In this document: positions 11,901-27,492 of the stretch, piece after piece
Layout: every line of letters begins with the position of its first letter
Position numbering within the stretch: the first letter of the stretch is position 1
NCBI RefSeq assembly: GCF_018139145.2
Contig: NC_059481.1
Location: 14,620,368-14,684,367 of the forward strand
Origin: Gymnogyps californianus
Taxonomy: Eukaryota > Chordata > Aves > Accipitriformes > Cathartidae
Length of the DNA: 64,000 bases
Direction of reading: 5' to 3'
Position numbers and translations under genes: made by a program
The notes under the pieces: model-generated
What the model was told of the DNA's origin: nothing
Database searches by the model: none
What the model saw: only the letters and a program-made list of their open reading frames with translations

Positions 11901-14505
11901 TGACTAAGGCTCAATACTACCACAATATATGTCTGTCTGATGAGGTGCCTACGGCACTGCTGTAGCATTACAAACATGTATCAGTAAATCCACCTCTGAA
12001 TGTAGTTCATCTGTCTTGGGAATGAAGTTCATCTTTCACAGTACAACATGGTCTTCTAGACAGAAGGAGAAAGAAAAAAAAACATTTATCATTCCTGTGC
12101 CACGCAGAGCTCAACTTGAAAGAAACCGCATGAAATGTGTATCACTCATCTAAGGAACAAATCCACACTACAGATCTGTCTGAGAGACAAGTGAATGCAA
12201 TCCAAAAAAGCTATCCATTCCAGAATGGGAGGCTTGAATTCAGTCCAACCAGAAAATGCATGCTGAGTAGCATCCATTTATTCAGGGTAGTAATGGCTTC
12301 TTTTAAAAGCACGTTGCCTTGATCATTTGTGTTAAACATGGCATATATACCAACAAAAATTCCCATCTTTGTAAGTGCAGGCTATCTGCCAGCTCCACGA
12401 AGGGAATTTTTTTTTAAATAGCTACTGCGCTAGGGCTGTTGCCTGCAGAGCAGGTTTTGTATGTTCAGCCTACTGCGATCCTCAGGTCTGAGTGCACAGT
12501 AAATGGAATTCACAAGCCTTTCCAAGTCACCTCCTGTGTAAAGCCCTGAACAGACAGTCCCAGAAGTGAAGTAAGGAACAACTTCTCTCTCCGCCCCTTC
12601 GGGCAGCTCACATACATGCTTTTAGCAATACCTAAAACCAGAAAAACACCTAGATCCACTTCACTGGGATTGACGGAAACAGAACGGAAATGGTGAGCCA
12701 GCTTCACATGCAGAGAAACTTCCAACTTTCTTTCCTAATGACTTTTTTTAAAGCGCTTCATTTTTGCTTGTATTCCATTTAAAAAAAAAAGAAAAATCTT
12801 GGCCCATGAGTTCTCAGTGCCTACACAGATGAAAGCTGTGAAAGGCCTTAAATGACTTCAGCAGGAAACTACTGGGAAGGGGAGTGGTCTGTTTTCTGAC
12901 AGTCCCATTACACATTTCTAGGAAAAATCTTTTCAAGTTCTGCGTACGAAAATGAAACAGGATTACAGCACTGCCTCTCTCCTGGAGACAATTGCAACAA
13001 CACTTTTCCTGCTCCCATGCTGGAGTGGTGCAAAGTAATTCCCTTCTTTTTCCTCTCTCCTTCTCTCTGTCTCAGGATCTTGGGCTCAGGAATAGCACTT
13101 TAGATTGAAGAAACTTTTAGAATCAATGCGTTTAAAGTCTGCTCAAATAGGACCCTTGTTTATTTCAGGTAACCTTGATGAATACTTTGTTCTGCAGCTG
13201 CATTCATAAATCCATCTGCCATTACCCAAGCCCCTCGCAAACTGTTTAGTGAGCTCAGGAGTTTTCCACTTAGTAGCGATGACAAAGCACTAGACTACTG
13301 CAAAACCCATGACGGAGAAGCTGAGCAATAACAGACGCCAGCCAAATAGATCACTGGGGTGGAAGGTCATCCTTGAACAGTATTTCCATTTTTCCCCTCT
13401 TGGTAAATTGCTCTGGGAACAATCCTCTTTTCTAGCATAATGTAATCAAGAATTAGAAAGTCACCACCACTTACACAGAGCTGCAATTCCTGGCCTGACT
13501 GGCTGTGTTGGGAATTTTAACTGACGTCTCCACCCAAGCAGCATGTGGAACCAATGTAATGGCTAACACAATTCAGAGCTTAAAATGGAGTGATGTTGCA
13601 GTTCCAGCTGTTTTTGTAAGTCAGTACAAGAGATTTTTGGAAGCATTAGAGGAGAAACAGAAACAGAGGTGAGGAATGGCTCCTAGTCTGATGATGTACA
13701 CTAAGGAATATGTGAGTGACAATGCAAAAAGCAAGACAAAAGTAAAGCATCACTAGAGAGTATTACGTAGCGCCATGCTCAGGACCAAGACAGCAGCAAG
13801 AAAGTGATGACTGGTGGGACATACTTCATGGGAAAGAGGTGCATTATTTTTTATCTCTGTTTTTAGAAAAGGCACAGCCCTTTACGTATGGCAAGGCGAA
13901 GATATATGACAGCCTAGGGGCAGACAATAAAGCTTTCATTCTGATGAAGAAGAAAGGTTCACTGTAAGCAGACTTGGCCCAAGTGCCCTTAACAGGTACT
14001 GCGACTCCCAGTGCTCTACAAATCCCTTAATTATCAGAGAGCTGCATCTCCCAATGTATCAGCTTAATCCAAGCTAACTCTCGAAGGGCCTTTTTCCTTC
14101 CTGAGAACTGATCTATACTTTTTGACCAAACAAGTTTCCACCTTCTTCCCTAGTCCCAACGTGCAGGGACCCAAAATCACTGGCAAGGCATGACGACGAC
14201 AAGCATTTACTTTATTACTGAATAGATTTCCATGTAGGTCCTTGCTTATAAGCAGAAGGTCTCAGCTAGCTGCTAATTCTGATGCATATTTTTAGCAATT
14301 TAGTAAGTACTTAGTATTTAATAAGTATTTAGTAGTAATTTGGTAGATCTGCTGTCTATCCAGGGCCCCTGTTTAATGGTTAACTGCCTTGCCAGAAGAG
14401 ACTGTCTTCCCAACAGTACTTATTATTCTTTGAAGGCAAGAAACATACTACCTTGTAGAGAAGAGTGTGGGGAAGAAAGGTTAAGTCTTAGGAAGGAGTC
14501 CCCTT

Positions 14506-14522
14506 TGTGTGTGTGTGTGTGT
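14506..14522. repeat. Short (TG)n microsatellite
   Basis: An uninterrupted alternation of T and G over 17 bases. It follows a degenerate AT-rich tandem about 170 bases earlier. Confidence 0.9.
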
Positions 14523-17500
14523 TTATACCTGCATACCTCATACCTGCATCTACCACATCTGATCCTTATCTGTCTGAAAGAATCCCTATGGCTACACCAT
14601 TTATTGAGATCAAGGCGAAGTTCATTGTTTTCAGAGTTCGTCCATCAAGACTAACAGTACAGGTAGGATGCTAGAGACAAAGGATTTATCCAGTGAAGAG
14701 AATCACGCTATAAACTCTATCGCCGCTGAAAACAGGAGCTGATTTGCTACCAACATCAATGGGTCGTATTTGCACAGGGTACTTGCTGTGTATTTAGAAA
14801 ACTAAAAAAAAGCAGCAATGGAAGTATTTAAGAAGAACTAAAGAGAGTTGAGACCACCATAAAAAGCTTCTGGGGCTTTCACCCACAAAAACAAATTTAA
14901 AAGGCTGCTTGTAAAAAAGTAAAAATCTGTGTTTCTTTGAAAAATCCCAGGTACCCCAATCTCAGGTAATGCAGTTCTTAACTAGCATTACAACAACCTC
15001 CCTCACAACATCCTAAACCTGTACATCCCGGTTTCCTATCTGCAGGTAGGACTCACCCTGCAAACTAGATCTAACTAGGATCATTTTGGCTAAGCATATT
15101 CTAAAAGGTTTTAATTCCCAAATAACCTGGTCTGGGAGAGATAATTCTGTACTGTCTGGAATGGTGATAAAATTAAACAGTCCAAAAATAATATGCTTCA
15201 GGCTTGCAAGAGTCCTCACACACACTACAAATGCAACAGCCTTTAAAATTACCAGGTTGAACTTATCATCAATCTGACTTATGCAAAGCACTAGCTTCTC
15301 CCCTTAGAAATAAATGTAATATCTTTTCATTCTATCATTAACCAGGATTATTTAGTTCCGAGGAAGAATTTATATACAGTCGATATGACTGAAGCACAAG
15401 CTGACTGCTTTTCTAAAATAACACTGTAGGATGTCAATGCAAATCAACAGTAAAAAGGTATTTTAGAGTGCAATAAGCAGTGGAATAACTTACTTACACA
15501 GCATCTAATGAGCAAAAGGGATATTGATTGTTTTGCAGTCCACTTTGAAAACCAAAACAGAGGCTTTCACTTTGTTTTCTCCCCACTGATCAAAAAAAAA
15601 TGCTATTTTTTTAGCATAAAAATACATTTAAACTGTTATTTTTAGATAGATAGACTACGAACAGAGGCAAAACATGAAGGAAGGCTTTCACGCATCATGT
15701 AGGTTATAAATTTTTTTGGCAGATGAAATTCTTTAAATACTCTCATTAATTTTGAATTACTATTCTTGAGGAAGGAGGGCTAGTTCAGACACAGAGTTAT
15801 TGAAAGAGAGTTGTCCATCTTACAGTATTTTCCTATAGACGTGCTCTGAACATTCTTTATGCTTTATTCTCTTGACAGGAGTGATTTTCCCTGAACATTA
15901 GTGATTCATGTGAACTCCAGATCACTTCAGTAAAACGCAGACTTACAAGGAAGGACATGCAACATCTCACAGATCACAGCCTTAAAAAGGATCCATAACC
16001 AGTCAGCAACTGCATCTTCTGTAAGTGAAATCAGTCCATCTTATAAAATCATCTCATAGGGGAGGAAATGTCCAACAGTAATAGTAAATGAATATAACAA
16101 CAAAACAAAGTAAAACTACGGCTAAAACAATACTTTGGGGAAAAGCTTTGAAAAAGTACTTTGACTTTTTTTTATCATGTTTCTATCAGATAGATTTACT
16201 AGTTTTCAAAAGTCTGTTTTACTCAAGCTTCTGAGCACCGTTGTGCATTTGCAAAGCATATTTATCATCCAGGGAAAGTCTTCTACAGCCCACTGTTATT
16301 TTCAAAGGAAAAGGGAAGAATACAGCAAAGGCTTCAAAGATGTGAGTGAATTATTTCATCCCCTTACAAGTGCAGCATGTGCTCTCTCTTCTGTAACGAC
16401 ACAGTACAGAAAACAAGATGTAATTAATACAATTCCTTTGCCAAATGAGTGGGATCTTATAAAGAATTGGCACATAATTCTGATTTGAGCTTTCTTGTCT
16501 TAAACAAAACCAAACGTAATACAGAACATTATAATGTACTAACAGGGTCCTTCAACAGATTTCCCCCCCCCCCAAGTGACTGCAAAGTGCTGGGCCTGTA
16601 ATCAAAGGAGACTCAGTGTCCAAAACAGCAATATTGATGCAGCCAGGCATTTTTGTGTACCACGGTACAATCATGTCAGTGAACCAAAGAACATTTGGCC
16701 TTTTGTGATCTTATGTACCAAGACAGAAAAGCATGCCTTTTCCTCTGTTCTACCCCAATGAACAGATGTGGTTTTAATCACATACAAAACAAAATGCTCA
16801 CAAGTTTCAGACTATGACTTCGAAATTTAGGAGTAAAATTATTTTTCAAAGAAAGTGATTTTCATCTAATTATCTTGAAACTGTCCATAAAAGGCAGATA
16901 GGCAGGGAATTGGATAAATACACCCAGTAGGGTTTTGTTTGGGGTTTTTTTTTTTTCCCAGCTAGAGAGAAAATTAAGGTAATTTTGATAAAAAAACAAC
17001 CCCGTGGCGAGACAAGAAATTTTAAAAGAAGCCTCAGGGCCGAGTATAGAAAAGTTATAGGAGATTCATCAATAAATAGATTTTAGAGCGCGGTGTAAAT
17101 CCAGATGCCACCTCGCTGTTATTGAACCCAAAGTTGCAGATTACCTAAATACACCATGTTAGCAGAACAGTATAGTTAATTAAGAGAGAGACAGAAACAC
17201 CACACAAAGCCCAAATCCTACTCTGTTGGGAAACTGGCACCTACAGCTGCTACAACGTTAAGCTAGCCACTAACCTACATCTCATGGTATCCAGCTCACC
17301 CGCCACCCCCCCAACTAAAAAACACCTCATAAATACCTAAAGTCAGATTACCCTTTCTTCTGAATAGCATTAGAGCTCTTTGACAAACTGTGTGTGAAAC
17401 ACAGTTCCAGGGAAGATGGATTATAGGCAACTCTTCAAGACCTATTTTGAAAGGAGGTATGTGGTATTGAGGTAGTTGGAATTTGCATACAGAGGGAACA

Positions 17501-20500
17501 GGTATGTTTCTAATACGATCTGGACCTCAATTAGCATGAACTATCTTTAGGTATATGGCCTGTATGAGGATAACAAGCACAGAGTACAAAGGGATCTCTG
17601 TTCCACATCTAGGTGTTGCACCAGGAGCGGAGGGTGGAGGGAGGGAGGTGAAATCTGTGATTCTGATGTGAAGGTAAGATGCATGATGCTGGCATCTGGC
17701 AACCATAAGAGACAAATGAGGTAGAGTTGGGCCTCTGGCTGCTTGCCAGCCAGGGCGTATGCAAGGATAACAAGAGCTTTTAACCCATATGGAAAGGTCA
17801 GGATGGTAAGAACAGAAGTATGGCCCATGTTCATACTTCAACTGCAAATTTCCTAGCTTTATAGAGTTTCAGTAAAACTCTAGCACAACATCCTATAATT
17901 AATTTTAAAACCACAGGCATTCAAAGTTCATCACAAATGACCAGGTCCACAAACCATCTAGACATATAGCTCCCACTGAAAATCAATGGGAATTAAGCCC
18001 CTAAATACTCTTACAGTTCTGACCAAATATTTTAATTTTTTCCTTAAAAACTATAAATTGCACCCTCACTTTGAGACAAACCTCTCTTGCTCGTACCTTT
18101 TTTTAGTCCTATATTTCACTGTAGCTCTTCATGAGTATTACAACCTGCAGTGCCCCGGACAGCAGCGCATATCTCTGAAGTTTCAAAGATTGTACTCCTG
18201 TGTCTCTGGAGCTTGTACCACTCACTTCAACAACTGCTCTTCAGCCTGTTCAGATGCTACCAGCTCATTCACAGGCTGTTGGGACAAACTCCTCTAATGT
18301 GACAGTCACAAGAGATGACAGGATTACAGATTCTGAATGAGTTCATGCCTAAAGTCAGTATTAAGGAAATTTCATGCAGATAGTTTTGCTCACAGGTTTT
18401 CTCACAATGCCTAGGACCAATCTGCGTTTCTAAAAAGCGAGTTTTTAGTTATAAGCAGAGAAACAATAGCTCACTTCAACATGAAAAAGAATACACCTAC
18501 TATTTTTCCATGCTCTGTAATGTAAAAATAGGTCGACCCATTAGCTTTAAAGCTTTCAAAAATAATAAAACTGAAATACAGGGCTCAATTTCCTTTTTGT
18601 TTTTTAAGCCAGATCCAGAGATTGAAAAGTTTCAGACTAATGGCTACTCTAAGATGCTAAAAGGGGATAAAGTTTTTGAACTATGAATCTAACATTGCCA
18701 GAACAGATTTATTCCATAGTAAATTTTTAAACAGAAAGTACATTTCTAAACATTGACTAAATTTGAAGCATTTAAATAAGACCAGAGCATTAACTGCATG
18801 CCAATTCAGAAGTGCTACAGGGCCTCTAATTTGTCACACTGTACATATAGATCTACCTGACTTTTCTCACTTTTTTCTATAGTGTGCATGTGCAGAATGC
18901 AAACAGGGGCCAAAGTACGAACAGCATGCCTACCAATTCAAGAGACTTCCTATATTTAATGTGAACCAGACAGAATCAATACATACTGAAAAAATTGACT
19001 AGGAAATGGCATTTTTTTACTCTGTACTTTAAAAACATAACCCTGGAGGTCAAAATGACTGTCTTGACCATTTGGCAATTGATGACAACGGAATTATGAC
19101 TAGTGGGACATTGACTCCCAGTGTTTCCCAAGCACCTTCTCCATGAACTGGAGGAACACTTCGTATACATTGAGTATGAAACAGAAGGTCCCTCAGTTCA
19201 TCAACGCCACAGTGCCCAACAGGCACTGCTCTTTTGAGAAACATTCTAGGCTCAGCAGTTTGTCTGAATTTCAACCAAATGAAGCCTCACAATTGCTAAA
19301 ATCCAGACAAAGGCCAACCAGACCTGGCCTGGCCCTGCTGCTGATGCTCTGTGCACTAATGCAGGCCCTGTGAACTCAACTGACTGAATGGGCTGAAGAG
19401 CAAAGCACCCCAAAGGTCAGGGGAATAAAAGCAGTTTCAAACCACCCCATTGTGAGTCCACCCTGGCATCTGTAGGGGCTCCCGGTGCCAATGGTATGAT
19501 TTGTAAACAACCTCAAGGCTCCATGCTGGCGATGGAGAACCTGATGTCAAATCTCTCCTCCTCACTGGCTCACCTAAATGTTCAGAGCAGGGAGGCAAGA
19601 GACACAGGAGCTACCGCTGAGACTCTAGGTCATCCGAAGGATGGTTAAACTAATTCAGGGATACAAGCAGCTCGCAGCAGCCTAGCATACCACCGAACCA
19701 CACCCTTCAAGTTATTTCCAGCAATCCTAACAGCCACTGCAGTCTGAGACCGTCTTGGGGTTTCCATCTGATGTCCAGATCCTGTAAGAAACACTACTGC
19801 AGGATTCAGGGCTGTGTTCTACGCTTTTCAGGATTCTCTGTCCTTAGACTAAAGTTCAGGTTCCTGCTGCCCAAACGAACCTGGAGAAAAACTGTTGGTT
19901 TAAAATCTGGGTAGGTAAGTCAAACCCCACCAAAACCCAGCTACTCTGAGGTATCTCATACTTGCAGTCACTTCACCTCAAACTAATTTGATTTTAAAAC
20001 TGGAGTTAAGCAACTTGTTAGTAATCACTTTTCAAGTATTTATTTATTTTGTTGGGAGAGGAAGGGAGGGAGGAGAGAAAAATCAAGCTATTTAGCTTTC
20101 CAAGTATTTAACATAAAACCCAAAAGAGCTCCATCTGGCAACCAGCAGGATTTCTAAATAATCTAAATAGTATCTACATAAGAACCAGGCTGTCTATGGA
20201 GTAAGACAACTTCAACTTTTACAGCCACAAGAAGCCTTTATTAACATAAAAGGAAATTATAAAAAATTAAGTTAGAACAGGAACAAGAGTCTGGCAAGCT
20301 GACAAAAGACCCCAGGAATCTCTGCATTAATCTTGAAATGCTGCTTTTGACTTTGTCGGAATATAGCATCATACACTGTGTGGTTTTAAAAAAACAAAAC
20401 AAAAAAACCCCCTCAGTTCAAAGGACTCTAGTACAATAAAACCAGTTCTAGGAAAAGATTCAGATTAATGCAAATCAATATATAATTCCTTGCTTTGCAA

Positions 20501-22666
20501 CACAAAAGACCCCCAACATTTTAACATAGTTTGTGAAAAATATTAATTACACAGACTTCATTGAGTCATGGATGAGGCCCTTCATGTCCATAGATGTCTG
20601 TCTTCATTAAGAAAATGGTTCAGAATACTGCTGCTAATTATGTTAATTAAATATACCTTTGAACTAATCTTGTAAAAATTTTGATAATTCATAATTCCCA
20701 AGTAAATAAACACCTCTCAGTACACAGTATTTAGTTTTCCAAGTTATTCATATGAAGGATTTGGCCTTGCACTTCATACCTAGTCTGTATATTTTTTGGC
20801 CCATTTGTGAAGGATCCAAACCTGGTGGTGGTTTGGTGTCCTATGTGAAATATTTTAATGGTCTTGATGCCCCTGACAAGTTGCCACTAGGATTTTCTGT
20901 CAGTTTCTTGGCAAAAAGTCAAAGAGCGAAACCAGTGGGCCCAAAAAAAACCATGTTATGGTGATCCTGTGAGGATAGGGCAGCCTTGAAGCTCTGCATT
21001 CTCCCTATCCCTGGGCTACAGGAAGAGAATTTCTATCTTTATCATTGCCCATCTGGCACCTTTCACAGGCAGTAAGAACAAAGAAGTAAAACACACTGGT
21101 CCCTACCATCTGCTTCTGCTTGTAAAGTCTAGAAAGAGCCTGATAGGGAAGAAAGAAAAAAAAAAAACCACTAAAAAACCTAACCCCTTCATTTCCCACC
21201 GAACTGTTCTGGCAGGTATACATTTTTGCCTGTACTTCTTACATACCTTAGGGCAACCCTAGAGGCCCTTGGTTCCCTACAGCAATACAGCTGCTCGATG
21301 CAGAGCATCCCAAACGCTCCTTGCCCCGCATCTTCATTCACAAGCATCTAACAGCCCGGAAAGAAAGGTTGTGTTGTTTGAGATTTGCTTTATTGGATCA
21401 GCCTCTGTTTTATCTAGAATAGGAAAATTCCTGTGGGTTTAATAGGAGGTATTACCCTACAGATTTTCTCTGGTTCCACCTCTTTTCCCATCAGCCACAT
21501 CCCCTCTTGCTGCAAGGCTGCATACACCATGTGTTGGCTCGACCCCTTCTGTCTCTGACAGAAGTTTGGCCAAAAAGAGCAGATTTTCTGCTACTTTGAT
21601 CATTTCCTGTGGTAAAAAGTGAAGGGAATTATCTGACCCATGGTCTTTTTTTTCTTAGTTTTGAAAAATAACATGCATTTACATTTGCAAGTTCCCTTAA
21701 ATAGCGTACTTGCTTTTCAATACCATTTTGCTGCTAGTTTACTGGTTGTCTTACAGAACTTATTTTTTTTAGACTCAGAAAACACATTGCTCTGATCTCA
21801 AACTCAGAGATTCAGCTGCTGCATTAAATCAATAATGAACTTCACTATGATGAAGCAGCAACCAAAAGGTAGTATCAAATTCACAGACAATACAAAAGTG
21901 ACAACTTCTTCCCTGTTAAAAAATTCTTACATTTAAAAAATAAGCTTAATTCTCTTCTGGTGGGGATAATGTTATTTTTGGCTACGAATGTGCATTGCAT
22001 AATGTATTTAGAAATAAGTTAACCCTTTTATTAAATGGACTATTAGAGTAGATCTATGTCGTATGTGATATAAGCACCCTGAAGTATTGTTTTCTTTTGT
22101 CAAAATCACCAAGGTTCCAGATCAGAAAACACGCCTCATGCTTGTCTAAGCCTATGCTGAAACAGTGACACTACCTGTTGACCTAAATGGTCTAAGCATT
22201 TGGGCAACAAAGGCCTAAAGTATGATGCCAAGTGATAATCAGTGACCTCGATGTGGCCTGCGATTGCACCCTGAAAACTAGTCCATTACGTATTTTTCTG
22301 TCCCAGAGAGTACAAAGTAAACGAACAACATGAATATACCTACTGAAGTACCTTATATCAGAATTAATATGCTATAGGAATACATTCTAAATAAATTATC
22401 ACAATATACATTAAGTCTTTATAAATGTGGCACTAGAGCATTTAAAATACATGTATGCTCACGCTTAGTAGTGGAGCCACACTCTTTCAGCTCAGAAAAT
22501 GTTACAATGTGCATATGTATATATAGACTTCTTCCTGTTAATCATTTACTGAGCGTGCATAAGAACAGTTGTACTTGTTTGCATCAAAAGCCTTTTTTTT
22601 TGAACTTTGCTGTTCTAATTATATGAATAGCACAGCTTTTGACAAATACTCTCTTGAGCTGAGGCC

Positions 22667-22685
22667 AGGGAGCGCATGGCTCCCT
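22667..22685. other. Perfect 7-bp hairpin in a complex-sequence block
   Basis: AGGGAGC and GCTCCCT form a perfect seven-base stem around the loop GCATG. The surrounding 22500-22760 is less repetitive than its neighbourhood and could be a conserved non-coding element or the distal part of the TLNRD1 3' UTR. The stem is too short to call a microRNA precursor. Confidence 0.2.
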
Positions 22686-22849
22686 TTGTACGAGTTCTAC
22701 TCTGGAAAGAAATGATTGAACATTTTGAAGTGTTAAAATTACTGTTATTTTAAAATGTTACAGTAAGTTACTTTGGTGAATTTACTATTCGTGTGTACAA
22801 TACATTTTTTAAATCAGCCTGTTAATTAGAATCATGGCCTGGCTACATT

Positions 22850-25800
22850 TCACGTTTTATTTTATAAAACTGAATCCCCCAAAAACCCACACGCCTCAAA
22901 AGCAAAGCGAGATCTAGAGCAGTTTGTTTTCCTTCAGTGTTAAAAAAGGAAAAAGAAGATACATACTTATTTATATACGTATGCATGTACTTCACTTCAA
23001 AATATAATCAGAAAGGGGGAAAGAATCTGCAGTATCCTTGTTAAAACAAAAATTGCACTAAACCACTTAAAATCTTACCACAACAAAAATCAGCACTATC
23101 ATCATTAACAATATATTGCCTTTCATATGCAGAGGTAATAAGGAGGGTGCACTGTGATTCATATAACCTCAATAACGTATAAATGAATCAAAAAGAAGCT
23201 AATTAGTTCAGCAGCACCAAAAATTATTAAGTAGAAACATCAAAAGAGCCAGTGGGATGTTACTTTTTTTTGTCAGACATGCTGCAGAGCTGCCCTTCAG
23301 AATCCTCTGGTTTATATCTGGAAGCAGGCCTCACAAATGTAGGTCACAGTAACTTAAAAGAACTGGAGCTAAAGGATGCCGCCCTAGTATCTGTACCCTG
23401 CCCGAGCAGCACTGCCCTGCAGCCTCCTCAGCACCATCTCCGCACGTCCCACACGAAGTTCTGCACCGTCTAGGATCTATGCAAAGGAAGGGTGGAGCCA
23501 GTTCCTCACCTCCTGTCTGCAGCCACACAAGATAGTACATCCTGAAAGCATTACGTTTGCTACAATCCCTTTTTCCTTCTTCCCCTCAATGCAACTGCGG
23601 AAAAGAAGGAAGGGTAGATTGGGACGGTATGTCGGCTTCCACGGAGACACGCTACAAGGGAGGGAGATACAAAGGATTGTTGAGCAGACAACTGCAAACA
23701 CTACAGAGGCACAGGACCTCCCTGCAGACGGCCTTGGCCTCCTACGAATCCCTCCGGAGTCCTACAGCTGTTCCTGCCATCCAGATGCAAAAACGTGTGT
23801 GCATGCACATGTGAGAGAGCCTCTGAGGAAATACCTGTGGAGGTATCTAAGTCAAAGTTAGAACAGCATATGTATATATTTATTTATTTATGAAAAAATA
23901 GTGAGAGAACTTTTATACTATACCACATAGATGCAGACATCCATGCCTCTGCAGCGTATACTGCTAGGCGTATATTGCATCAGAGATAACGTAGTGAGAA
24001 AATCATACCCCAGAGGAACGTAGCTTGGACTGATTTTTCACAAAGAGAAGTCCTAATCATACAATTCACTGAAGTCAGAAAAGTTTCGTTTAAAAAAAAC
24101 CAAAACCTAATATGGGGTCCACTGTACTTAAGTCAAGGAATTATTTTTTTCTAACCTTGAAGATATGAACACATAAGCTTAGCTTGTATCTCCTGCAACA
24201 GGATGTATTTGTCCACTACCCAGTGATGTTTCACTCCCCTTTGAAATAAAGTAAAAGCATCACATGCAAGAGAAACAATACTACTATAAAAGGAAGACTT
24301 TTCACTACTCCAGGACTGTTCCATATTCAAAACCAAAAGGTCTACTTATTCAAAGGAAGAAATAGGACAGTACTTGTACAGTAAAGGTTTAAACCACGGT
24401 AACAACATTTTAAGGTACATTCTCCAATAGCTTTCACCATTGTTCAATTTGCAGACCTATTAAAAAAAAATCCAATTATGCAATGGAGCTGGGCAGACAA
24501 ACAAAGCCTCCTTGCCAGAAGACTTGCTCTTCTATTTACCTTTCATGGAACATATACAGGGCAACAGATCCCACAGGTCCACAAAGACCAGGCTGAAAAA
24601 AATCATCATTGCAATTATGGGAACTACTGCAGTATACCCTAAGGTCCGCTCACAATTCCCAAGGAATTCAACTGGAGGTGGACTGAGCCTCAAAATTAGC
24701 TAACTTTTCCTGTTATCTACACCATCAAACTCAAACTACTTTGACAGAAATCTGTACTGAGGAGCTCCAACACAAACCTCTGAGGAATCAGAGGGCCCAC
24801 TCCCGCAAACCTTCACAATCCTAAGCAGACACACGGAACAAGCAGGGCTATCCAGCAGGGTAAACTTTTTCAAGAAATAAATTAATATGGAAACTCACAA
24901 ATTTAACACAGATGGCCCACAACATCTGCAAGAGTTAAAATACAAAAACTTCTCAAAAGATAACACAGAATGCTGATAAAGACAAACAAAGCCAGCCTAT
25001 GCCCTGCTGCAGCAACTGCCAGCACTCTGCAGACAGAGCAATCCCAATGCATGCAGCACTGTCCAGCTTTCCAGAAACACAACTACAGAGTCTCTCTGTC
25101 AGAGGCGTCCTGAGGAGGAGGGGTAGTACTGGGGGAGGGACAGTATTTATGAAAATAAAAGAACTAAATTGAAGCCTGTATGCTGCTGTCTAGAACTACA
25201 GTTACATTTGTACCACCCATTCCCTGGGGGAAATGACATACAATGCAAACAGGCCTAGTTGTTCAATTATTCAAGTATTAAGAGATTCACAGAAAGACAT
25301 CTGAGAAACATAACATTTTAATAGATGAAATAAATACTCCAGTACATGCAAGATAAAAACTGACATTGGAAAAAAATTAAAAATCACTTTTGTTATAGTG
25401 TAATTTTTTGTTTGTTTGTTTAAACACTCACAGTAGCTTTTCCCCCAGTTTGGAAATCAACACATGGAAAACATAATCACAACCTCCAGTCCTTCCACTC
25501 CTACACACCAAATGCACTTCTAACCTAACACTTGATGCAAAATAAAAAAAAAAAAAGTCATACAAAACAAAACCAAACAAAATAGTAGCTACATCCATCA
25601 TCTATGTGTTGTTGGGTTTTTTTGTTTTTTTTTTTTTTTTTAAATGAGTGAGAACTGAGGTAACCTTTTTCCTGCACAACCGAACAGTAAAATTTAGAAG
25701 GGAAATTTCGGAAGACAAGACAAGACAAACTTTAAAAACCGCACCCAGCGCGATTAAAGCTTTTTTTTTTTTTCTCCTTTTTTAAGATACCCCCACATCC

Positions 25801-26080
25801 CCAAATATAAAAAACTTTTAAACAGTTATTACCATTTGTGTGAAGACCTTGTTGAATAAAGGAAAATTTATCTGCAGATACTCGCTTGACTTTAAAGTAA
25901 AATAAAAAGAAGCCAAAACTGGCTACCTTTATTAGTACGTATAGTTTGAATATGTTCTGCTTCTGCAATCAAAGGATTGGGCTCATCCAAGCAAATTCTT
26001 TGGTATACAAAAAAGGGGTTAGGAGGTGGGATATTATTTTCTTTTAGCAACGACTGGGATCTAAACAGAAGATGTGGGGG
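22850..26080 (-). other. TLNRD1: Probable TLNRD1 3' UTR and flank, distal end uncertain
   Basis: TLNRD1 has no downstream coding exon, so its 3' UTR runs left from the stop codon at 26081-26083. On the minus strand, AATAAA hexamers occur at 25928-25933, in the TAAATAAATAAATA cluster around 23876-23890 and at 22856-22861. None has an outstanding GU-rich element after it, so I cannot choose the end. The region contains A/T-rich homopolymer runs (around 25540 and 25620-25642) and TAAATAAATA blocks of the kind found in long vertebrate 3' UTRs. Confidence 0.35.
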
Positions 26081-27178
<1,098 letters not shown>

Positions 27179-27456
27179 CTACCCCACTGCCACCGCCTCT
27201 GCCACCGCCGCCCGAGCAGTCCCGACTGAGCCCGGCAGGATCGCTCTGCCTTTTCCGCAACATCATTCCATTAATCGCCGGGAGGCAAGAAAAGGCTCTG
27301 GGCGCCGGGGCTGCCGCTGCTGCGGGGAGCGAGCTCCGCCGGGGCGCCCGCCCCGCTCCGGCGCCAGCCTCCGCTCCTACGGCGCTCCCGCGGCGCGTCG
27401 GCGGTCGCCGGGAACCCCCGGGCCCCGTTCCGGCATCGTTTAGCTAAAAATATTTC

Positions 27457-27492
27457 TTTTTTTTTTTTTTTTCTTCTTCTTCTTCTTCTTTC
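27457..27492. repeat. T16 plus (TTC)n tract in the TLNRD1 leader region
   Basis: Sixteen T are followed by about seven TTC units on the plus strand, so the minus (TLNRD1 sense) strand reads (GAA)n followed by poly(A). Pure purine/pyrimidine GAA tracts can form triplex DNA. The tract interrupts an otherwise GC-rich island. Confidence 0.9.

Larger units (their letters stand above)
9050..22850. other. Intergenic stretch, no recognised gene
   Basis: About 14 kb of AT-rich DNA in which I see no protein family, tRNA or convincing exon chain. Simple features present are a degenerate tandem of TTAGTAAGTA-like units (about 14299-14337), a TG run at 14506-14522, an 11-base C run at 16563-16573 and scattered A- or T-rich runs. 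The short open frames on both strands have random-looking composition and lack splice-site partners. Confidence 0.6.

Noticed and set aside
22667..22685. Hairpin as a microRNA precursor
   Set aside because: The stem is only seven base pairs and does not extend, far short of a precursor of about 60-80 bases.
1..26000. Search for CFAP161 or IL16 exons expected to the left
   Set aside because: No minus-strand frame showed the expected sequence or PDZ-type motifs. These genes probably lie beyond the left edge.
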